Assembly: GCA_963743425.1 (NCBI GenBank)
Contig: CAVUPU010000005.1
Location: forward strand, 372,001 to 436,000
Length of the DNA: 64,000 nt
Reading direction: 5' to 3'
Source: JAJVID01 sp963743425
GTDB lineage: Bacteria > Acidobacteriota > Blastocatellia > RBC074
Shown: one piece after another, positions 58,153 through 64,000 of the stretch
Layout of the letters: every line of letters starts with the position of its first letter
Numbering within the stretch: the first letter of the stretch is position 1
Program-made: the position numbers and the translations under genes
The notes under the pieces: model-generated
What the model saw: the letters and a program-made list of their open reading frames with translations, nothing else
The model's database searches: none
Told to the model about the DNA's origin: nothing

Positions 58153-59267
58153 TTTGCCTCCGTCGTCGCTTCTTTTCTTCGTCCCAGCACGATCAGGCGC
58201 TCGCCCATATCGCTGATTTCGAGAAATTTGTATCCGCCCGTCAGCGCCTCGCCCAGCTCCTTCTGCGTAGTGCTTTCGAGCGTCGCAGCCAGGAATTTAT
58301 ATTCGTACTGCCTTCCTCTGACGTCGACGTCGCGCTCCATCGTCGAAACCATGCCGCCGGCGCCTGTTGATGCGCCGATGAATTGATAGCCCTGAACGCC
58401 CATCTCGGTCAGCTCTTTCTGCATCGTGCCGGTGCGCCGCGTCGCCAGCAGCTTATATTCATACTTCTGAGTCTTCTCTTTCAAGGGACGCGTCATGATC
58501 GTGATCGAGTTGATGGAGGTGAGGTGAAACTGGAATCCCTCTTTCGCCAGTTGGTTCATCTCTTTTTCCATCGTCGCGACTCTGGTCGTTTGCAGGAAGC
58601 GGTATTCGCGCTTGCCCATCTCGGCGCTGGGATTGCTGACGTCGCGCGCGAGCACGATCGTGACGTGATAGCTGAAGCCGGAGCCGAACAGAATCCTCAT
58701 TGTGTTGCCCTCCTCACCGTAGATCATATCGACCGGGAAGTAACCTTCCGAGACAGCGGCGTCAAGCTCCTTCTGCGCGGTCTTTTCGCGCTGGGTCGAG
58801 ACGAATTTGTAATCGAACCGCCGCTTCGATTCGCCGACCGGGCGCTCCATAATCATAATCGTCTCCGGGAAAGTGTAGGGGATCCACTTCTCCTGCGAGG
58901 TGATGCCGCGGAACTCGAAGCCTTCCGCCGCCGCCGCTTCCAACTCCTTCTTCATCGTCCCGAGCCTATTGGTCGCCAGCACTTTGTATTCGTACTTCGG
59001 GCCGGCGCCATCCTTCTCGCGAGCGAGCAGACCTCCAAGTCCCATTTCGTTGAAAGCCTTGGCCAGGCTCACGAATCGAAGACCCTGCCTGGCCCAGTCA
59101 TTCAACTCTTTGTCGAATGTGGCTGTCTTCGTGGTCGAGATGAAGCGAAATTCCTGCGATGGGCTCAGGGCGACCGGGCCGGGCGCGTTTTGCGACTGCG
59201 CAATCGCGATGTTGACGCTTAGTAGGGCAAAGATAACAAGTGAGAAACCCGTTCTGATTGGAGACAT
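58149..59267 (-). CDS. Secreted protein with six DUF4177-like repeats
   Basis: A 372-residue protein with a signal peptide (ends near ANIAIAQ). Six repeats of about 50-65 residues start with an aromatic/Lys-rich strand (QEFRFISTTK, KYEYKVLATN, RFDYKFVSTQ, KREYRFLQTT, KYEYKLLATR, QYEYKFLAAT), continue with a KELxxxxxEGF-type helix and end in a short strand. The unit resembles the DUF4177 fold (YEYKxL...L N..G..GW), here tandemly repeated. No catalytic residue is evident. It is co-translated with the next gene through a 4-nt overlap. The function is unknown. Confidence 0.75.
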   Translation of the reverse strand: MSPIRTGFSLVIFALLSVNIAIAQSQNAPGPVALSPSQEFRFISTTKTATFDKELNDWARQGLRFVSLAKAFNEMGLGGLLAREKDGAGPKYEYKVLATNRLGTMKKELEAAAAEGFEFRGITSQEKWIPYTFPETIMIMERPVGESKRRFDYKFVSTQREKTAQKELDAAVSEGYFPVDMIYGEEGNTMRILFGSGFSYHVTIVLARDVSNPSAEMGKREYRFLQTTRVATMEKEMNQLAKEGFQFHLTSINSITIMTRPLKEKTQKYEYKLLATRRTGTMQKELTEMGVQGYQFIGASTGAGGMVSTMERDVDVRGRQYEYKFLAATLESTTQKELGEALTGGYKFLEISDMGERLIVLGRRKEATTEAK

Positions 59268-59600
59268 AATACTTCCTTTCTACTGCTATGGCCGAATCAG
59301 TACCGCGAGCGGTAGCGAGCGAGGCTCTAACAAGAAGCCTCCTGCTAGAGCCTCGCTCGCTACCGCTCGCGGTACTGATTCGGCGCGAGTTGACTTTTAG
59401 CGCAATGCTCTGGAATACCAGGACTTCAATTTTTTCGGTTGGTTAATCAAAGCGCGTTTATACCAAAACGCGGCAAAATATCTCAAGAACAATTGACACC
59501 GCCGATCCCCGAATCGTAAATTCCCGCCGCACTCTTCAAAATTCTTCAAATTCCGCCATTTCGGCTTTGGTTCACGATTGCGCTAATAGGAGGTGACAAA
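59268..59600. other. 333-bp divergent intergenic region
   Basis: Holds the family B element (59291-59384) and then about 200 bp of AT-richer sequence before the plus-strand metallopeptidase. Start signals for both divergent genes should lie here. No ORF of note. Confidence 0.6.
59291..59384. repeat. REPIN-like element, family B
   Basis: 38-bp perfect arms (59291-59328, 59347-59384), 18-nt spacer. The arm shares GCCGAATCAGTACCGCGAGC with the 32173 copy. It lies in the leader of the six-repeat gene. Confidence 0.94.
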
Positions 59601-61523
59601 ATGAAACGCGGCGCCTTTGCCTTTTGCCTGGCTCTTCTTTCGGCCACGTTCCTTTCCTTCAACGTCAAACTGGATTCGCCTGCCATGGCCAAGGAGACGT
59701 GGACAGGCGTGAAATCGAAACACTTCTTTCTGACCGGCAATGCCGGCGAGAAGGACATCCGCAAAGTCGCGGCCAAGATGGAACAATTCCGCGAGGTCTT
59801 CTCGCGCATCTTTCCAAGCGCCAATCTCAATTCGCCGGTTCCGATCAAGGTGATCGTCTTCAAAGACCGCAAATCATATCTGCCGTTCATGCCCGTTTAC
59901 GATGGCAAGGTGAGCGAGGTCGCCGGCTATTTTCAATCCGGCCCGGACGTCAATTACATCACGCTGACCGCCGAACTAGGACAGGAAAGCCCTTTCAGCA
60001 CAATCTTCCACGAATACGTCCACTCGCTTACCAACGACAACACCTTCAGCGCGCCGCCGTGGTTCAGCGAAGGGCTGGCCGAGCTTTACAGCACGTTCGA
60101 CGTCACGGACGGCGAGAAGAAGGTCTGGCTGGGCAAACCGATCTCGCATCACGTCTTCCTGCTGCGCGAAAACAAATTCCTGCCGCTCCAGCGCCTGTTC
60201 GCCGTCGACCGCGGCTCGCCGGAATACAACGAGAGGGACAAGAAGGGCGTCCTTTACGCGCAATCCTGGGCGCTGGTCCATTTCCTGATGCTGGGTAACA
60301 ACTCGCAGCGCCAGCCGCAGTTCGTCAAATATCTCGAGATGCTGGCGAAGGGCCTCCCGGTTGACGAAAGCTTCAAACAGGCGTTCCAGACCGATTACGC
60401 GACGATGGAGAAGGAGCTGAAGAATTACATCGGTCGCAACACATATCCGGTGCAGATATTCACGTTCGGCGAGAAGCTTCAGTTCGACGCGACGATGGAA
60501 AGCGCGCCGATCACCGAGGCCGAATGGAATTACCATCTCGGCGACCTCGTGCTCCACCTCAACCGCACAGATTGCGAGCAGTATTTGAAGAAGGCGATCC
60601 AGCTCGACCCGAACCTGGCCGTGGCGCACGCGTCGCTCGGGATCGCGCAGATGCGGGGCCAACGCTTCGCCGAAGCCAAACAGAGTCTCGAACGCGCCGC
60701 CGCCACCGGCTCGCAAAATCACATGGTTCACTACTATTACGCTTTCGCGCTCAGCCGCGAAGGGATGGACGCGAGCAACATGATCAAAGAATACGAGCCC
60801 GAAATCGCGCAGAAGATGCGCGAACATTTGAAGAAAGCCATAGCGATCTCGCCCGGCTTCCCCGAATCATATAACCTGCTGGCCTTCGTCAACATGGTCA
60901 CGGGCGAAGAGCTTGACGAGTCGGCGAACCTGCTGCGGCGCGCGATTTCGCTCTCGCCCAGCCGCCACGAATTCGTCTTGATGCTCGCGCAGATTCAAAT
61001 GCGACAGCAGAAATTCGATGAAGCGCACAAGATGCTCGAACCCGTGGCCAAAAACGCTCCCGACCCTCAGCTTCGCCAACGCGCGCAATCGCTGCTCGAT
61101 TCGATCAAATCCATTACCGACCGCCTGGAGCAATTCAAAGCCGAGACCGATGGCGCCAACGAACGACGAGTCAGGACGGGCGCCGGGATGAAGACTGGCG
61201 AGAACGACGAAAGACCGCGCATCATATTGCGCCGTCGCTCCGAGGGAGAAAAAGCGCGAGGGCTGCTGACCGAGATTCAGTGTTCCGAAAAAGGAATGAC
61301 GCTCGTGGTCAAAGACGGCGACCGCACGCTCAAATTCAACACTTCCACCCCGGAGCGACTGCAATTCATCACCTACACTCAGGACGCGGACCAGTCAATC
61401 AATTGCGGCAAGGTCAACCCCGCGAGATCGGTCGTCGTGACTTATCGCGGCTCGACCGACGCAAGTTCGCCGTTCGATGGTGAGCCGATTGCGGTGGAGG
61501 TTATGAAGCAGGAAGAGAAATAA
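59601..61523 (+). CDS. Secreted TPR metallopeptidase (DUF1570/peptidase MA-like)
   Basis: A 640-residue protein with a signal peptide (to about residue 30) and AGGAGG eight bases before the ATG. The catalytic zinc motif is FHEYVHSLT (HExxH), with a downstream Glu in PPWFSEGLAELY, the gluzincin-like plan of DUF1570/peptidase_MA proteins. TPR repeats occupy about residues 305-510 (AEWNYHLGDLVLHL, AVAHASLGIAQMRGQRFAEAKQ, PESYNLLAFVNMV, HEFVLMLAQIQMRQQKFDEA). The final 110 residues form a soluble beta-rich domain. Probably a periplasmic protease acting on partner proteins bound by TPRs. Confidence 0.82.
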   Translation: MKRGAFAFCLALLSATFLSFNVKLDSPAMAKETWTGVKSKHFFLTGNAGEKDIRKVAAKMEQFREVFSRIFPSANLNSPVPIKVIVFKDRKSYLPFMPVYDGKVSEVAGYFQSGPDVNYITLTAELGQESPFSTIFHEYVHSLTNDNTFSAPPWFSEGLAELYSTFDVTDGEKKVWLGKPISHHVFLLRENKFLPLQRLFAVDRGSPEYNERDKKGVLYAQSWALVHFLMLGNNSQRQPQFVKYLEMLAKGLPVDESFKQAFQTDYATMEKELKNYIGRNTYPVQIFTFGEKLQFDATMESAPITEAEWNYHLGDLVLHLNRTDCEQYLKKAIQLDPNLAVAHASLGIAQMRGQRFAEAKQSLERAAATGSQNHMVHYYYAFALSREGMDASNMIKEYEPEIAQKMREHLKKAIAISPGFPESYNLLAFVNMVTGEELDESANLLRRAISLSPSRHEFVLMLAQIQMRQQKFDEAHKMLEPVAKNAPDPQLRQRAQSLLDSIKSITDRLEQFKAETDGANERRVRTGAGMKTGENDERPRIILRRRSEGEKARGLLTEIQCSEKGMTLVVKDGDRTLKFNTSTPERLQFITYTQDADQSINCGKVNPARSVVVTYRGSTDASSPFDGEPIAVEVMKQEEK

Positions 61524-61561
61524 CTTCGACCAACCGCCATTGGCGCATTCTGTCTTACCGC

Positions 61562-61688
61562 AACCATCGAAAGCGAGAGTTTAGAGTACCGACAACCATC
61601 GAAAGCGAGAGTTTAGAGTACCGACTTTAGTCGGCAGGGCTTGGCATCCGAACGCTGCCGACTAAAGTCGGTACTCTAAACTCTCGCT
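61562..61688. repeat. REPIN-like element, family D, with duplicated left arm
   Basis: The left arm is present twice (61562 and 61594, 32-bp period). Perfect 34-bp arms at 61604-61637 and 61655-61688 surround a 17-nt spacer. The arm is GTA plus CCGAC-TTTA-GTCGG. The right arm contains the first bases of the ilvD stop codon (61687). Confidence 0.94.
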
Positions 61689-63378
61689 ACTTCGTATCCG
61701 CTCTTGTGATCGCCCCTTCAGACGCGGACGAGACCAGCGCGGCGTACTTATGGAAGACTCCCGAAGTGTAATGAGGCGCGGGCGGCCTCCATTCGGCCAA
61801 TCTGGCTTTGATCTCCTTGTCGGAAAGCTCGACGTCGAGCCTTCTTTTTTCGATGTCGATGACGATGGTGTCGCCTTCGCGCAGCGCGGCGATGGGGCCG
61901 CCAGTGGCGGCTTCGGGGGCGACGTGGCCGATCATCAATCCGCGCGTGGCGCCGCTGAACCGCCCGTCGGTCATCAAGGCAACGCTCTCGCCCAGGCCTT
62001 CGCCGACGATGGCCGCCGTCACGCCGAGCATCTCACGCATTCCAGGGCCGCCCTTCGGGCCTTCGTAGCGGATCACCACGACGTCGCCGTCTTTGATCTG
62101 TTTGCTCGTGACGGCTTTCATCGCGTCCTCTTCGCGTTCGAAGATTCGCGCGGAGCCACGATGGTAGTGGCGTTCGTGTCCCGCGACTTTGACGACCGAG
62201 CCTTCGGGCGCGAGGTTCCCTTTCAAGATCACAAGTCCGCCGCTCGGTTTGATCGGCTTGTCGGCGTCGTAGACCACGTCCTGTCCGGGAGTCTCATTGG
62301 CAAGCCCGGCTTCCTGTCCTATTGTCAATCCGCTGACGGTCATCTGGCTGCCGTCAATATAGCCCTTTTCGACCAGCCGGCGCGCAACCAGGCCGATTCC
62401 GCCAGCGCGCCCCAGATCAATCGCCGTGTATTTCCCGCCGGGCTTCAGGTCGGCGATCAACGGCGTGCGTTTGCTGATCTCGTCGAAATCTTCGATCTTC
62501 AGATCAACGCCGGCCTCACGCGCCATCGCTAACAGGTGCAGCACGGCGTTGGTCGAACCGCCGGTCGCCGCCACGCCGGCGATCGCGTTCTCGAAAGATT
62601 TGCGCGTCAGGACGTCCTTCGGACATATCCTACGGCGCAGCAGATCGACCGCGTATTTGCCAGCATCCACGGCCGTCTTCTCCTTCAACGGGTCGGTGGC
62701 CGAAACGCTGCCCGTGCCCATCACCGCCAAACCGATGAATTCCATGACCATCGCCATCGTGTTCGCGGTGTATTGCCCGCCGCACGCGCCCGCGCCGGGA
62801 CAGGCCACGTTCTCGATTTCGCGCAGATCAGCGTCGGACATCTTGCCGGCGGCGTTCGCGCCGACGGCTTCGAAAACATCCTGGATCGTCACGTCGCGCC
62901 CTCGAAAACTGCCCGGCGCGATCGAGCCGCAATAGAGAATCATTCCGGGAATGTTCAATCGGATCAGCCCCATCGCCGCGCCCGGTATTGTTTTGTCGCA
63001 TCCGACCAGAGCGATCACGGCGTCGAACATATAGCCGCGCGCGACTAACTCGATCGAATCGGCGATCAGGTCGCGGCTGACGAGCGAAGCCTTCATCCCT
63101 TCAGTACCCATCGTCACGCCGTCGCTGATCGAAATGGTGTTGAACTCCATAGGCGTGCAGCCAGCGGCGCGGACGCCCTCTTTGACCTTCACGGCCAGGT
63201 CGCGGTGGTTGAAATTGCACGGCATGGTCTCGATCCACATGTGCGCAACGCCGACGATCGGCTTGGCCAAATCTTCGTCAGTAAAGCCGATGGCTTTGAG
63301 CATCGAGCGCGCCGGGGCGCGATCCCGACCATTCGTGATAATGTGGCTTAGATGTTTTGGATTGAATGACATAGGCAA
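61687..63378 (-). CDS. ilvD: Dihydroxy-acid dehydratase
   Basis: A 563-residue Fe-S dehydratase of the IlvD/Edd family, acting in valine and isoleucine synthesis. Cluster cysteines and motifs: VIALVGCDKTIPGAAMG, VACPGAGACGGQYTANTMA, with the N-terminal AHMWIETMPCNFNH, and the C-terminal TDGRFSGATRGLMIGHVAPEA. Length matches the family. The in-frame ATG three residues in (MSFNPKHLSH) may be the true start. Genes for the rest of the pathway are not in the window. Its stop codon lies in a family D repeat arm. Confidence 0.96.
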   Translation of the reverse strand: MPMSFNPKHLSHIITNGRDRAPARSMLKAIGFTDEDLAKPIVGVAHMWIETMPCNFNHRDLAVKVKEGVRAAGCTPMEFNTISISDGVTMGTEGMKASLVSRDLIADSIELVARGYMFDAVIALVGCDKTIPGAAMGLIRLNIPGMILYCGSIAPGSFRGRDVTIQDVFEAVGANAAGKMSDADLREIENVACPGAGACGGQYTANTMAMVMEFIGLAVMGTGSVSATDPLKEKTAVDAGKYAVDLLRRRICPKDVLTRKSFENAIAGVAATGGSTNAVLHLLAMAREAGVDLKIEDFDEISKRTPLIADLKPGGKYTAIDLGRAGGIGLVARRLVEKGYIDGSQMTVSGLTIGQEAGLANETPGQDVVYDADKPIKPSGGLVILKGNLAPEGSVVKVAGHERHYHRGSARIFEREEDAMKAVTSKQIKDGDVVVIRYEGPKGGPGMREMLGVTAAIVGEGLGESVALMTDGRFSGATRGLMIGHVAPEAATGGPIAALREGDTIVIDIEKRRLDVELSDKEIKARLAEWRPPAPHYTSGVFHKYAALVSSASEGAITRADTK

Positions 63379-63416
63379 GTTCCCAGCAAAAAGGGCCGTG
63401 CGGCCCGGTTAACCTT

Positions 63417-63516
63417 AGATCGGTTTGCAATTGCGTGTGTGGGACACAGCCAAATCGTCCCACGATCACAGGCCAATCGCGGCGGTTTGTCCGTACACGC
63501 AATTGCAAACCGATCT
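63417..63516. repeat. Inverted repeat, 22-bp perfect arms
   Basis: Arms 63417-63438 and 63495-63516 are exact complements. The arm core is GGTTTGCAATTGCGTGT and the spacer is 56 nt. It lies in the upstream region of ilvD. Confidence 0.9.
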
Positions 63517-63555
63517 ATATGAGCGGTACACCAGGATCTGGATCGGCGGCGCGAC

Positions 63556-63639
63556 AGCGTATGGGCAGACCTGTGTGTGGGGCCCCGGTCTGGCAATTGC
63601 GCCGCTTCAGGGCCCCACACACAGGTCTGCCCATACGCT
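63556..63639. repeat. Inverted repeat, 30-bp perfect arms
   Basis: Arms 63556-63585 and 63610-63639 are exact complements with a 24-nt spacer. The arm contains GGGCAGACCTGTGTGTGGGG. It is 40 bp beyond the previous element. Confidence 0.93.
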
Positions 63640-63751
63640 ATCCAGTTCTTGGTGTGCCCGGCATATAAGTGATTTCGTGAGTGGTGTTAGCCGGCTAAAT
63701 AGAAGGCGCATTGTGGCCGAGTTTTACTGACGGCGCAAGCGTGAGGGGAAG

Positions 63752-63862
63752 ACAAGGAGACAAGGGGACAAGGAGACAAGGAGAAAAACTTCTTCTCCCT
63801 TGTCCCGTTGTCTCCCCTTCTCCTTGTCTCCTTGTCTCCTTGTCTCCTTGTCCCCTTGTCTC
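63752..63862. repeat. Inverted array of GACAAGG/AGACAAGG units
   Basis: Units of 7-8 bp (63752-63784) face complementary CCTTGTCT/CCTTGTCC units (63798-63862), around a short AT-rich centre. The right edge lies 10 bp from the stop codon of the partial gene. Confidence 0.92.
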
Positions 63863-63871
63863 TCTGATTTC

Positions 63872-64000
63872 TCAGCGACAACTACAGGTGTTGTTCGTCA
63901 CGTCCCTGTCGTTGATTACGAAAGTGCGACCATTTTTGACAACCGCGATGCCTGATCTGAGGCTGGAGTTCGGATTGACGTTGACCAGGGCGAATATCCT
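63872..64000 (-). CDS. 3' end of an unidentified gene (partial)
   Basis: The minus strand is open from the window edge to TGA at 63872-63874, giving 42 residues ending SGIAVVKNGRTFVINDRDV and then NNTCSCR. It is beta-rich in appearance and has two cysteines close to the end. Codon use looks coding, but no domain can be named from this fragment. The rest lies off the right edge. Confidence 0.5.
   Translation of the reverse strand, partial: RIFALVNVNPNSSLRSGIAVVKNGRTFVINDRDVTNNTCSCR

Larger units (their letters stand above)
63379..63871. other. 493-bp gap with three stacked inverted repeats
   Basis: Between the ilvD start and the partial gene at the right edge there are three consecutive inverted repeats (63417, 63556, 63752). 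GGGCCGTGCGGCCC near 63393 is an additional small palindrome in the ilvD leader and might be a transcription attenuator or hairpin. No ORF with family features. Confidence 0.7.

Overview
The window looks like chromosome from a Gram-negative member of the Acidobacteriota, probably Blastocatellia-like. The grounds are a 1191-residue Oar-type TonB receptor with a carboxypeptidase-regulatory domain, TPR proteins with fused TonB_C domains, LPS genes (lpxK, waaA), moderately high GC, and intergenic gaps crowded with inverted repeats. This is inference from gene families; no rRNA gene is present. Most genes lie on the minus strand.

Layout. 1-5.5 kb: the 5' part of ileS, a secreted TPR/TonB_C protein, a membrane coiled-coil/YtxH pair, tatA, and an AlbA_2/HATPase regulator with one frame break. 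5.6-15.2 kb: a lipoyl-centred block (lipA, gltS, a dicarboxylate/glutamate symporter, lipB, an Rpn-family remnant, 2-oxoacid dehydrogenase E2, lpd) and then lepA. 15.4-16.8 kb: an AlkA-type glycosylase and a secreted protein of unknown role. 16.8-37.4 kb: a hemicellulose (glucuronoxylan) locus with two GH3 enzymes, a glucarate-dehydratase-like enolase, GH67 alpha-glucuronidase, a multidomain GH10 xylanase, an esterase, a GH35 enzyme, a CE15 glucuronoyl esterase and the Oar-like receptor, followed by a ROK repressor at 38-39.3 kb. Five of these genes are broken by frameshift or internal deletion. 39.5-47.6 kb: an ABC-2 permease, a TIGR04282-type transferase overlapping mazG, a degenerate receiver protein, tRNA-Sec, an HddA-like GHMP kinase, a DedA protein, a ROK protein lacking the catalytic Asp, and a Xer recombinase. 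47.9-55.2 kb: a D-aminoacylase-type amidohydrolase, lpxK, waaA, an unknown protein, an orphan sugar-ABC ATPase and a PIN/DUF104 toxin-antitoxin pair. 55.3-64 kb: an Ig-like/LVIVD surface protein, two small secreted families (one with six internal repeats), a TPR metallopeptidase, ilvD and the 3' end of one more gene.

The most striking feature is non-coding. Around 30 long inverted repeats (arms about 20-40 bp, often perfect) fill most intergenic gaps. Several recurring families have arms built as GTA(C/G) followed by a small hairpin, the plan of REP/REPIN elements. Others are inverted arrays of heptamer-like tandem units. They abut or supply stop codons, bury one start codon and run through the leader of one gene. 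An orphan IS200/IS605-type right end with omega-RNA-like structure lies upstream of the Oar receptor, with no tnpA or tnpB in the window.

Ten frame breaks occur between 4.7 and 28.1 kb. Nine are restored by removing one base, and eight of the ten are in the carbohydrate genes. Either that region is decaying or the assembly carries insertion errors; raw reads would decide.
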